From Acanthochlamys bracteata (taxonomy: Eukaryota > Streptophyta > Magnoliopsida > Pandanales > Velloziaceae): a stretch of 64,000 nucleotides of DNA. Where the stretch lies: NCBI GenBank assembly GCA_019914995.1, contig CM034135.1:7566501-7630500 (forward strand), in the 5' to 3' direction. Positions 11,385-23,000 of this stretch are shown one piece after another. Both the position numbers and the translations under genes were made by a program. How positions within the stretch are numbered: position 1 is the first letter of the stretch; every line of letters starts with the position of its first letter. The notes below the pieces were generated by a model. The model saw only the letters and a list, made by a program, of their open reading frames with translations, was not told the origin of the DNA and did not search any database.

Positions 11385-11880
11385 GTCCAGAGATCAGTTC
11401 ACAATAACCAGAGATTAGTATTGCCTATGCTTGCGATTTGGTTTAGATTTGGATTTAGGCTTGTTGTGATGCAGGCTCATGTTCAGTTGGCACTCTAGGT
11501 CAGCTTCAGATGTGGGAGTCGGTTGAGGATTAGGTGCAGGGATAGCCAGATAGGGTATTCAGGTGCACGGGCAGAGTCACCAGGGATGCTTTTTCATTAG
11601 CTGCTCCTTTACCTCTGCCAGCTGCTGTCCAGAGATCAGTTCACAACAGCCGGGAGATAGTAATGCCTATGTATGCGCATTGGTTTAGATTTGGGTTTAG
11701 GCTCAGGTTGTGGTGCAGTCTGAGTTTCAGTGGGGCTTCTGGGTCAGCTTCAGGTGTAGAAGTTGGTTGATGATGAGGTGCAGGTGTAGGTTCAGATTCA
11801 GGTGCACGGGTAGTCTCGTCAGGGATGCTCTTAACCTCTGCCAGCTGCTGTTTTAGTTCTGCTAGCTGTTGTTGCATTTC
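11385..11880. repeat. Tandem duplication, ~242 bp unit, two copies
   Basis: Copies are 11385-11626 and 11627-11880. Both start GTCCAGAGATCAGTTCACAA, share GGTTTAGATTTGG(A/G)TTTAGGCT, CAGGTGCACGGG and CAGGGATGCT, and end in CCTCTGCCAGCTGCT. The unit is the 3' end of the decayed transposon-type reading frame on the minus strand. Confidence 0.8.
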
Positions 11881-12870
11881 TGCCTAACCGGTTTCAACTT
11901 CTTGTCTTTCCCGCTTATCACTCGCATCCATCCTACTGCCTGACCTATCTTCCAGCACCCAACTCTTGCCAAGAGAATATTGAGTCCTCACTTAAAGTTA
12001 GTACGCAGGTTAGTCAGCTAATCAATGAGCACTAACGCACAGGCTGACCCTGCAGGTCTAGTCTGCTGTTCCAGTGCTTGTTGGCTCTTTCTGCTCAGGT
12101 TGGTCTTGGTGATGCTCTTTAGAAAACGCGAGTCCAGAACAAGGCAATTCTCTGCACTATGTTACCAAATTGTCCAAGGTTTATTCCCTGCAGTCTACCT
12201 ACCTTGGTGGTCATATATACATAGGCGTATGATTTGTGCTCGTCTTTGTAGCTCTCACGATGTGGTTGCAGATTAATTTGGCAAGATTAATCGGTTCCTG
12301 ATGCATAAGTCGGCGAAGCAGAAATGCGTTCTGCGATGTCAGATCATTGCGACTTCCAAACCGAGGCACCAACATCCTAGAGATGATGAAGGGTGCGTGG
12401 CACCATAGATTAAGTGCGCTTCAGACTTTCAATCCTCAGATGTGACTTCGTCTATATCCAGTGCCAACTTAAAGGAATTCATCCTAAGTGGAGTTCATCT
12501 CATTTTCCAGATCATTGTGATACAACAGGTTGAGCACTAAGAAGATGGATCTCGGCTTTAACTTCAGTTCAGTGCCGTGGACGATCGTCTCAAACCTTGC
12601 CATCAGTAGCTTTCAAGCTTGCAAAGCACACATGGACCACTTCCTCAAAATAAGCAGTCGGAAGGGGGTTGAAGTTCTCCCATCTCTGAGATTGAAATAG
12701 CTCCTCAATTTCAAGTGAGGCGTGCTTTAGATCCTGAAAGTCCAATCGCACCGGCATCAGCAATTGGAGATGACGATGGTTGTAGTACCGAGCGAATGCT
12801 TCTTCTTTGCGCCGGAGCCTGTTTCCTTTACAACCATCTTCGTCTTGGGCTGCGGCTGAGGAGAAATGAG
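11640..12870 (-). pseudogene. Decayed plant transposon-type protein gene
   Basis: On the minus strand, broken frames give EELFQSQRWENFNPLPTAYF, FEEVVHVCFASLKA, TIVHGTELKLKPRSIFLVLN, LVPRFGSRNDLTSQNAFLLR, RLMHQEPINLAKLICNHI, then MDASDKRERQEVE and MQQQLAELKQQLAEVKS. A Pro/Glu/Ala-rich tail follows. This order resembles the plant transposon protein domain of PF20167 type (family number from memory), often followed by a coiled coil and a low-complexity tail. Stops and frame changes occur throughout, so it cannot be expressed as one protein. The tail is duplicated in tandem (11385-11880). Family assignment is tentative; TE origin is more certain than the subclass. Confidence 0.5.
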
Positions 12871-13475
12871 AGCTCCAATGGGTTAGGTTAGTGCAGAGAT
12901 AGTTCTCAATTTGCTTTATGAAAACTCACCTGAGAATGCAGCTGCATTAATGAGTCAATCCAGAGTAGATTTCGCACTATGTTGCACAAGCTTCATTACA
13001 TGTTGTCTACTCTTGTGCTATATCATTTTACATTCAACATTGAGCTTGAAAAGAAAGAAAGATGGAAGAACACAAGACCAGAGTGCAGAAATTTCATCAG
13101 AAGTTCTCAGAGTTCATTGCAAACCTTTAATGCATGTTAGAGTTAAGACACCGAGGTGCACCAAAGAGACAACAAGAACATTTGATTCCTTTGTAAAAGA
13201 TCAAAATTATTGAGTAGAATGGAAATCTTTGTAAAGGATCGAAATTATTGCAAAATTTGTATTGCGTGCACTCAAGTGACGAGGGGCTTAGAAAGAAGTT
13301 CTCTCAGAAGCTAACCTTTTGCAAGGGTTACATGATTGCACCAAGGAGAGATGTAGTGTAAGAGGCTGCAGTAAGTCCACCTTCATGAGAAAACTTGGTT
13401 GGGCGGAGGCGTTCGGGTGGTAGGTGAAGTCGCAGCGTTATAGCATTTGAAAAAAAAAAATTACGTTTTTCGTTA
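12871..13475. other. Spacer without a supported gene
   Basis: A 100-codon open frame lies at 12911-13213, but it has no family resemblance and no promoter context, so I do not call it a gene. No repeat was recognised. Confidence 0.5.
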
Positions 13476-13771
13476 GTGCGTGTTTCAAACGCCGGTAACT
13501 TCAATTTCTTTCTTCAAATTTTGAATTTCGAACGGTTCATATATTTCAATTATATAAAAAATTCAGAATTTTACTTTCACATGCGAAACTTCAATTTTAA
13601 TTTTTTTATTTGCACATTTTTTAATATAATTATATTTTTTAATCTTCAACACATTTTTAAAATCTATTGAAACACAAATACGGAACTCTACTTTCACTTT
13701 ATTTTTTTAAAAATTCTTTTTTTTATGTTTCATTTTTATAAAATTTGATTATAGGTATTTGAAACACGCAA
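13476..13771. mobile_element. MITE, 296 bp, TTA target duplication
   Basis: The element begins GTGCGTGTTTCAAA and ends TTTGAAACACGCAA. The ends are inverted copies with one mismatch in the first 14 bases. It is flanked on both sides by TTA (13473-13475 and 13772-13774), the duplication typical of PIF/Harbinger-type (Tourist-like) elements. The interior is AT-rich and non-coding. The element at 50075-50365 has related ends. Confidence 0.75.
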
Positions 13772-14199
13772 TTAGAGTAATCGTAGACGTAGGTAAGGAT
13801 TGCTTGTCGAACCGTGTATTGTTTTGCCTGTGGTTTTCTTTTTGTAGCTTTTTAAAATTTGGACTAACATAAGACATTATCAACTTATCACATCCAACTA
13901 TTTTAGCTACTATTTTCATCTGTATTATGAGTCCGGAAAAAACAGGATAGTCAGCTATTTATTAAACTTTTTCCCCTCTATGTTCGCGGACAAATTTCTG
14001 TGAGTAGGAAAAATAGTAAGAGAATAGTTGGTTATTTTGTTACTGTTTTCCTTTTATTTGTAGGAACGTTTTGCTGTGCATAATTAACAGCAGCATAATA
14101 GCAAACTATTTATATATTATTTTCTCTCTGTTGTTGAAAAGTTTTAAGTTCAAATTTTTAATTAACTGAGGAGCTGTTTTTGGCGCACGTTATAAACAA

Positions 14200-14400
14200 A
14201 TAGCTTTATGGTTTGGTAACAGTTCATATTTTTAATAATTTTTTATAAATTTATTTAAAAATTTAAAAAATATAAAATAATTTTATTATTATTTAGTATT
14301 ATTATTATTATTTAGATTAAAAAATAAAATTTATTTTTTCAAATATTATAAAATATCTTTTGATTCAGAAAGATATTTTTGGAAAGTAATTTCAAACACT
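14200..14400. repeat. AT-rich MITE-like remnant (weak)
   Basis: The left part reads TATGGTTTGGTAACAG. The right part, read in reverse, gives TAGTGTTTGAAATTAC, a loose inverted pair around an AT-rich interior like that of the 31415 and 47648 elements. Confidence 0.3.
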
Positions 14401-14734
14401 ACTGAGTTGTTTTGGATAGTATTTGTAGCACCTCTCGTTTTACCTTTCTCTGTAGCGAAGCTGCTTGTTTTTATCTTGTAGAAAAACAAAACCATTGTAC
14501 TGTATATAATAGCAAAAATTTTGAAGACTACCTAGAATTTTTTTCTCTTGGTATACATTTTGTCATTATGACATCGTACGTCTCTGGTATTATAAATATG
14601 AACTACACATGTGGTAAGTCTTGCTTTAGGTATCAGGTAGTCTTGAGATTGATTCAGTCCAGATCACAAAATCTAACTCTCCAATCGGTTCCATTCATGT
14701 AACAATTCGAGTTTATGAGTTAATTTCGAATCTA

Positions 14735-15250
14735 CTTCTATAGTAATCCAATCAAATAGTTTAACTTTAATTCAAAATTTATATAGATCAAAATTATCAA
14801 TTTTAATTCAACCTATTTAGTAATCAAATATAATTCGAATCGACTTATTTAATAATTAAAATAAAAATTATAAATATTAATTTTTAATAATAATATATAT
14901 ATATTATTAATTATGATATATCTAAAAATATATTAATTTTATTAAATAAAAATATATAAAAACTTATAAATTAAGTAAAAATTAGTAAATTATTATAAAT
15001 TAAAAAATACAAATATATAATTAAATTCAAATTTTATTTTATTATTTAAAATATTTTTTTAATTATTAAATAATATATATTATAGAAATAATTATATAGA
15101 TTAAACGGTTCAATTTTTTATCAATTTAAATCCGATCTGAATTTATTTAATTTTTGGGTCAAATTTAAATCGACACTGACTCAAATTTGACTTTTTAAGA
15201 TAAATTTTGAATAAAATTTGCAGGTCGGATCTAAATTTGTCACTTATATT
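14735..15250. repeat. Relative of the dispersed AT-rich repeat
   Basis: The opening ~170 bases (AGATCAAAATTATCAATTTT, then TTCAACCTATTTAGTAATC and ATCGACTTATTTAATAATTA) parallel the start of the copy at 47925. The remainder diverges into AT-rich sequence. Confidence 0.45.
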
Positions 15251-15480
15251 CCAGCTAAACCAGTTCAGCTCGTGCTTACCCTTGCATTCAATTCACCTAA
15301 CCAGCCGGCTTGAATAATTTAGTCAACCTATATGTTTGAAGATTCAAAGAGTTTTCTTTGTTTAAAAGCAAAAAGCAGCACCACAGCATGTGGTTTTCTA
15401 GTTTCCTGGAGACACTGAAACCAGCAGCTCAGAACGTTGTTTTCCCTTGAACAGCTTTCTACCTAATTCTATTATATGAA

Positions 15481-15486
15481 TATATA
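15481..15486 (+). promoter_or_regulatory. TATA box
   Basis: TATATA in the context GAATATATAG lies about 90 bp upstream of the ATG at 15572, followed by a C/A-rich leader. Confidence 0.4.
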
Positions 15487-15571
15487 GATTTGATCCCGGT
15501 TCGATTCATTCACCATCACCAACACCACAAGCTCAAGCTGAATTTGTTTCTGTACTAAATTGAAGAAACTA

Positions 15572-15850
15572 ATGGCTTCTGCTGCAGCGAAGAAAAGCTC
15601 ATGGGTGGTGGCTGCAAGCATCGCAGCAGTTGAGGCATTGAAAGACCAGGCTGGACTTTGCCGATGGAACTATGCGATCAAATCGATTCATCGGCATGCA
15701 AAGAATCAAGTAAGGCGACCTTTGGCGCATGCGAGAAGGGTTTCTTCATCTTCTCAGGCGATGGAGATTGGGAGTAAGATTACAAAGGCGGGGAAAGCTG
15801 AAGCAACCATGGATAGAGTTGTGTTCTTCAACTCTTGGGGTCCTCATTGA
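15572..15850 (+). CDS. Wound-responsive family protein (DUF3774 type), 92 aa
   Basis: Intronless gene. I start it at the ATG at 15572 (MASAAAKKSSW). The N-terminal block WVVAASIAAVEALKDQ followed by GLCRWNYAIKSIHRHAKNQV is the classic signature of the plant wound-responsive family. The C-terminus reads MDRVVFFNSWGPH, a variant of the usual MYLSCWGPN-type ending. The basic middle and hydrophobic N-terminal segment could be a membrane or organelle signal, but localisation and function are not settled for the family. It is a paralogue of the gene at 7510 in the same orientation, separated from it by pseudogenes and repeats. Confidence 0.9.
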   Translation: MASAAAKKSSWVVAASIAAVEALKDQAGLCRWNYAIKSIHRHAKNQVRRPLAHARRVSSSSQAMEIGSKITKAGKAEATMDRVVFFNSWGPH

Positions 15851-17062
15851 AATAGATTAATTAGAAGCTTGGAATGCTTGAATCTATGATTTAGTAGTTA
15901 CTTTTTCAATATATGGAGTCTTGTTGAGCTTGAATAAATTGCAAGTTTTCATGGCTCTAAGTATATTTCAATTGCACGGAATTCACTTACCTTTTATTAA
16001 AATTTGAGTTGTAATTTGTTTTTGATGTTATACTTCAATTCACTTCACTTTATTCTTATTGAAACTCAATTTTATGGTATTCAATTTTATGAAATTTATT
16101 TTCTACTATTAAAAAACACTCTTAAATGTGTTGTTGCTTCTGAAAATGGTCTATATTGATTTAGTAGTTATTTTTGTTTGAAGCACTTCCGCAACAGCCC
16201 CTAAACTTGTTAGCTATAATATGCAATGCCTAACTCGCACACCAATCCCCCCAACCGTCTCCTGTACACACTCGCTCACTTTCCTAATCTAGAAATCCAA
16301 TCATTTAATAGGCCCAATTCACTCAGCACTTCTGCTAAGAAAAATAATAATACCAATACATTTGCTTTCCGCATCTGCAACCACTTGATTAAAAGAGTTG
16401 CGCTAAAATATGTACAGAAATGGAAGAGTTATATGAAGTTATACCACTTTTGTTATGCCCGCTCTGACAGATGATAAAAATAAATCTAACATCAAAATAG
16501 ATAAAGGCACTTCATCCATGATGAACAAAATACCAACATAGTAAATGTAGCTGTATCTCTCTCACTCTCTCACTCTATATAAAGCTATAACCTACTATTC
16601 TTAATCGACAAAATCATGATTCTTAGCCCATATTTTTTTTCCACTTCAACTATAACGTAATGCACATTAGCTATAACCCAGAATCTTAAAAGTTGTAGCA
16701 CATGAATCGTCGTGAATTATAACAAACTATTAGCCATCAATTATAGCCCATAATATAACTCATGAATCTTAACCTATGATAATAATGCCACGATTTCAAT
16801 AGAAAACAAACTACACAAGCTTCGGCCACACGTCAATAATTAGGCTCAACATTGTAAGAGTCTGTCACAAAATAAAAACTACAGCCCACTTACAAAATTC
16901 AAGAGAAAAGCAAAAATAGTACAAAGAATAATATATTTACACATACAATGGCCATGGAATGATGGCCAATAGAAGCCTATACACTAACAAGCAAAGAGAC
17001 ATAACACATTCAAACGCAGAGAATAGAATGAACCAAATCTGAATGACAAACTGCAAAAGAAA
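15851..17062. other. Intergenic spacer, no feature seen
   Basis: AT-rich sequence between the 3' end of the wound-responsive gene and the 3' end of VPS18 (convergent). Short (CT)n/(AT)n tracts lie near 16555-16580. No gene is supported. Confidence 0.5.
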
Positions 17063-20000
17063 TCATATCGTCATTGGCAAAATCTTCTGGGATGGAGCCT
17101 GCGGCACAATTTCCCACGACTTCAGTTCCACAGCTTCTTCTGGCATAACAAATGGCAACGATATTTCCCTAATCATCAAGTCACCGCAGAAAGGGCATTC
17201 ACTAGCTACAGCCTCATCCAACTGAGGACGGAGCTGCACATAATTTGCAGTATTAACATTTGTAACAAAGTAGACAATGGCATACTTGGCCTTTCAGCCA
17301 CAAGAAAGGCATTACATTAAAGTAAATGTATGGGGGCAAGCATGAAAGTCCATCTCAATTAACGAATCATGCGTAGGCATGAAATACGACACTTGCAAAA
17401 TATCTTAGTTGAGGCATGATTAGTGAGAGACGCGGTACTACAGGTGGAATTGTTCTCAGATATAAATAAAAGCTCTCATTAGCATTAAATTCTTATTCAG
17501 TCAGCCAACAGCGTTGCGGCTGATGTACTACATCAACTAACCTTCTCTATACTCGACATGCCCCCAGAAGAGTCATCCGCAAAACCATTGCTTGAATCCT
17601 TTGTGGCCTTTCCGCCCTGTAAGCTCAACTGCTTCTGCAGTTCCAGAATATGTTCTGCCTGCAGAAAGAATATAGAAGCTATCTACTAGCAACAACTGGC
17701 GTACAAGGTCTTGGCAAGATAGCATACATTACTGATATGGAGGTTCAACAAGTGAGCCATCAACAAATAGCCAAAATATCAACAATTGTGCAACTTACTT
17801 GAGCTTGTGGTGAGCAACGTGTAACATGAGCAATTAAACATTGTGCATGAAAGGCATGCCCACAAGGGAAGATATAGAACGGGGCCATAGGTCCAGGCAC
17901 TGCATAACCTCTTGCCATCCAGTTTGCCCCTCCAGCAGTCAGAATCTTCCGCTTACAAACCTGTATTAAGCAAATGTATTTTTTTTATTAAAAAAAAAAC
18001 CTGTCAGAGAGGAGAAATGAATGCCGAACAATAAGAAACTTAAATGTGTTAAGTAATTTATATTTCCTTAATGCTTTTTCAATATCCAGTATCACATCAA
18101 CTTCAACCATGAATATGAGGCTTACATTTATAGTTTTCCAACATAGTTATCCAGTATGACATCAACTTTAACCTAACTGCAGATACTTTATTAAAGGTGA
18201 AGAAACAACAAACTTGACAGATCATAGAAAAAGGAATATTGCGTGGAAAATTACCCCACACTCCTCATCGCGTTCAATGACAGCATATCTTTGAGCTAGA
18301 GCACTGATATCTCCCCTTATGTTGTCTGCCCCATGAGTAGCATCAGTCATTTCCTGTTTCAATTGCTCTATCTGCCGGTTATAGTCTTCCAAGGATGAAC
18401 AGATTGCTTCCTAAAATGTAAAAAACAGGAAAATTGGTTGGTAGTGAGTAAAAGTCAATACATCATTCTTCGCAATGTCAAAACATGAGATCCAAGTTTC
18501 AGGGCATGAAAGTCGATGCACAACAAAAAAACAGAGGAAAAACTATGCAAAGCCGCAACAGATCTTCTTACCCCTTACACTCTAGAAATTATAATCATGT
18601 CCCAAAAGTCATCAATTAGATAAGAAATGTATAAGATCATCAGAACTGTTCCCTCTATAAACATGACAATGTACGATATAGTGTAGTTCATACTTCAGTG
18701 TAGTTTGACGGAAGCCTAAAAACTTTGCCTACCTTTGGAAATCCTTTTAGAGGTATAGAGAGAGACACAAAAAGGAGTGCATGAAATAAGCACTCATACC
18801 ACACATGATTTAAAGTTTCATAGCAGATCACTTTATCATAAACTAAAATGAATCCTTGTAGTTGTGCAAAATTATATCCTTATAAACTTTTAAAACTTCT
18901 TATATTCAGCAAGGTAAATTAAAACCTCTCCGGAAAACAAGACTTTGACGCAAACAAGTATTGATAGTTCAAGAACCACTTTCGGCAAACTGCAGCTGAT
19001 GAAGAAGATAGGATAATCTTTTACTTAGATTTGTTAAATTAACAACCAAGCAACAGAGAAGTGGTAATAGTCTGTATCGTTATCCCATCTTATAACGGAA
19101 GACCTATATATTAATGACAAAGTACTTATAAATATATTTGCTTTCTGGCAGAAGAAATTGCCTTTTATGATAGCTGCGGTGATTTTTCTGTTGATTTAGT
19201 GGGCTTTACTGTGGAAATTAATATCTCTATGTCAGCTTTTACAATCTTAAAAAGAAGTCACAGTGATGAAAACATAGCCTAAATTTTCAGTACGAGGAGC
19301 TGTACCTTAAAGTCATCAATTAATGCAAAGTCTGGGAAGAATGGCAGGATGTCCTCAATCTTTAGGAGACCATCAGTTTCCTTGAGGAATGCAATTGCCT
19401 TTCTTATATTCTCCCTCTTTGCCCCATTTTCTTGTTCAATGACATGCTTTGCTACCATAAGCCAGAGCTTCTTTCTAAGATCCTCATCATCCTCAACTTT
19501 ATCTGCCTCTGCCATTGCAAGTTCTGTATCAACCTATTGAAGCCAACAGCAGGTATTCACAAAGGTAGAGAAACAAATCCAGAAGTTGACAAGAAGTTAA
19601 CCTATAAAAATGACTTCAATGGTTGATTACAGTATATTCATCAATCATTTGTTCTTCAAACATATGAGTGCACGAGGTGCACTATTATCTCCAGATACAC
19701 TTCCAAAAAGTACAACAACGCACCGAAAAAAGTAATTCCTAATAGGGAATCAGTTCGTTTTAAACTAAGTGATTCAGCAAATGTAACACCAATAAAATTA
19801 AAGTCAAACAATCAAAAGAAATCATTGAAAAATCTTGTTTGTGTTGAATTCCGGCACTGACAAGTCAATACCGTAATAGCTTTTGATCAGCGGAGTAGTT
19901 TTTGGGAAGGTGTTTCCAAAAAGCTGACACAGCAGTGCTGCTTAACACACAGAATGTAATGCCTGATCTATAGAGTTATTGATTGTCTGAGTATACAAGA

Positions 20001-23000
20001 TTAATAGATATTCTATATGCTAGTCCAATAAATCTTATCAAGTAGCAGATAACTAACTGTTCCTTTCAAAGTCCACCTAAAGAACTGATCTTTCAGTAGC
20101 AAGATCTTAGGATTACAAAAAATTGTTTATCACTATTACACTCTCAACAACTCTAAGGGGTTCGAGCTGTTTTATGTCAATTAACTAACACTTCCAGGTA
20201 TTTCAATATATTGAAGTTATTCAAGAGCAAAGAGAAGTATTACCGTAACTATAATCCTACTTTGTGCTTAACTGAGACACAAATCAATAATACTGATGAT
20301 AACGCCTTCATCAATGACATCTTCGAGCATAGCACGCATGGAAGGTTACTAACCCTTTTGTAGTTACTTATAAGACGAAAAGGTTTTTATATTAGCCTGT
20401 TCATAGAGGTTACTTGAAGCACATACTACTCCCTCACGAATAGAACTTCGATAAAAAATTGTAAGATGGGTCAGACTTCTAACTTTTAAAATTGTTCTTA
20501 ATTAATGGACCATCAAGCTAGAAATATAGTTTTACTATCAGCATGCTGCAGTGAGTCTCCTTGTTGTGCCCTTCCCTCCAGTTCCTACTTTATATGTTCC
20601 AATATTAGCAAGTGTTCCTAGGAGTACAAGCATCAAAATATTTTTGTCTACACCTCAAATGAAGTCATCAACACAAGACCAACCATAACTACTTGCCAGA
20701 GCAGTTAGTAAATGCCATCAGAACAAGAACATTGGCCAACTAAATAAAGCATGATCTAAAAAGGAAAAAATCACCTGCAATGCAAGAGCAACAGCTTCTT
20801 CATGCATAGACATCATGCTATAGATATGCACACAAGCACGCATTCTCTTTTCTTTGAGACAAAGCCGCAGTGCATACTTGGGATCATAAAAGAAATCAGG
20901 GCCGTTTTGTCGTCCTTTTCCAAACTTGCATTGTAGGAAACGCAGCAGTGCACTGTCATCCTCCTGAACATAAATGCAATTTAGAAAGCAATGAGACAGA
21001 AAAATGCACAAGAACTTGAGATGTAAGAGGTAGATGGTAATGTCTTATAAAGAAGATTTAATAACAACTAAGTCTTATTGTACTAAGTGGGTTGGCTGTC
21101 TCGAAAGAAGATCAGCAAAAAAAAAAAAGGAAACAAGATGTAAACCAAAGCTGTGGATTGATGTTCTTTAGCCACATTCTGCATGCCCTGATAGACGTAA
21201 GGATATTTTTCACTTAAAAAGAAAAATAGTTTCAACGATATCATAACCAAATATTCTCTTCCACTTCAATGTTAAACAAAAATGAATTGTATCACTAAGT
21301 CTATTTCCAAAACCATAAAATGTCATTTCAAACCTATCAAATATTCAATTATTTGCTTTAAATTATTCAACGAATATATGAATCTGAAACCATTTAGACA
21401 AAATTAGAACTTAAAACAAGTAAGAAACAACAAATTCAAATAAATAAAAATAGTTTGACGCAAATAGATAAAGTACGTGTATGAATCGAAACTATCACAT
21501 AACGTGTGTATATCTTCTCCATCTCAAACTAATAGATGGCAGAAGCCACGAAAACACTAACACTTAAATAAGTGACTGCTTTGTTGGAACTACTTTCAAC
21601 TAAAAGCTAAGGATATATTCAGAGTATAATATCATCATTTTATCTATTGAAAACTTTCTAATATCCAATAACAAACAACCGAGGAGCCACACCTATATCA
21701 CCTTAATTTCAGGCCCAGTATGTAATAAAAAACAAGAAGTCACACTTGATTCAAATATACAGGAAAATTAGTAAAAGGCTTCCAAAGAGAAGGATGCAAT
21801 ATACATATACAGTTATTCAAAGATACTTTGCATAAATTTGCAAGGTTGACTGTTGCTTATGTTATAAATCCTAAAAGAATTTTTACAGCTGTCACTGACA
21901 GAAACCTAACATGAAAGTCATTATTTTAGCAATTGAGTTTGAGATGGAACTAGGAGCTACACAATGTTGCTCTGTGTGCAGTAAAAATATTAGAAAAATG
22001 GAAACAGAAACAGAATACAGACACTGTAAGCCAAAGGGTTAAACCTGTTTTGCATACAAGGAAAGCAGCAAATTGTGTATGCCAGGATCCTCATTATGCA
22101 AATTATGGACGCAGTATTCCAAGTATTTTATCACCTCATGCGTCTCATTCCTGCAGCACATAGCCCATTCTAAGATTAAAAGATTCAAGATCTTTGGGGA
22201 AGAAAAACCAAAGGAAAGAAAAATGTCTTCAAACATAGCCATCATTTCAAACTTTAAACATATTTAGGGCTTATTTCACAGATGTCATCGAACTTCAAGA
22301 AGGAAATAGTAGCAAAGAGAATAAAGAACTCTAATTACTTAGCATGTGGTTCACTTGTATAACGCATCATAGCTGGAATTAATTTTCTTGGATTCAGCTT
22401 TCTTGTAGCCATCCATGACTCGACAGTCTCATATGCATCAAGCATAACTAAATCTGAAGCGAATTTATACTGCAAAAGAAAATCAAACCATAAAGATGAA
22501 TTGTTTCTAAACTTCTATTGCAGCTAACTTTCAAAATACAGAAAAAATTAGTCAAACTAGTTATTCGTAAAATACCTCTACAATAGTTTGCAAGAGTACA
22601 TTAAAATATATAAAAAAACAAAAAGAAGAGCACGAACTAACATCTACAAATTACCTGAAGATCTAGAGGAACATTTGGTCTTTGAAGAACCTCAAGCGCT
22701 TTCTTTGCTTCTCCTTGCTGAAGAAAAAAAGAAAAGCCCATTACTCTGGTACTTCTATCAAAAGCTTATGATGTATAGCAAATTCCTAGGTGACTACTAT
22801 ATGTACAGCATCTCAAAGAGCTATTTCAAATTGAGTTAGAAAGGCCCTCTCAAAGCTTTTTGCGCAAAGTATTACCTATTATCCAGCAGTGATAGACTCT
22901 TAGGTATAGGAGCATGCTCAAGTACACTATCATGTGTAGTATCTAAAGTTCTAATATCGACAAACCTACCCAAAATAACCTATCCAACCTAATAGGTCCA

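Larger units (their letters stand above)
13772..15571. other. Intergenic, AT-rich, with repeat remnants
   Basis: The stretch holds a possible MITE remnant (about 14200-14400) and a sequence related to the dispersed repeat (about 14735-15250). The last ~100 bases are the promoter of the gene at 15572. Confidence 0.5.

Noticed and set aside
12911-13213. 100-codon plus-strand open frame
   Set aside because: It has a hydrophobic patch but no homology signal, promoter or leader. It sits beside decayed TE sequence.
14412-14702. 96-codon plus-strand open frame
   Set aside because: AT-rich sequence with no conserved motif.
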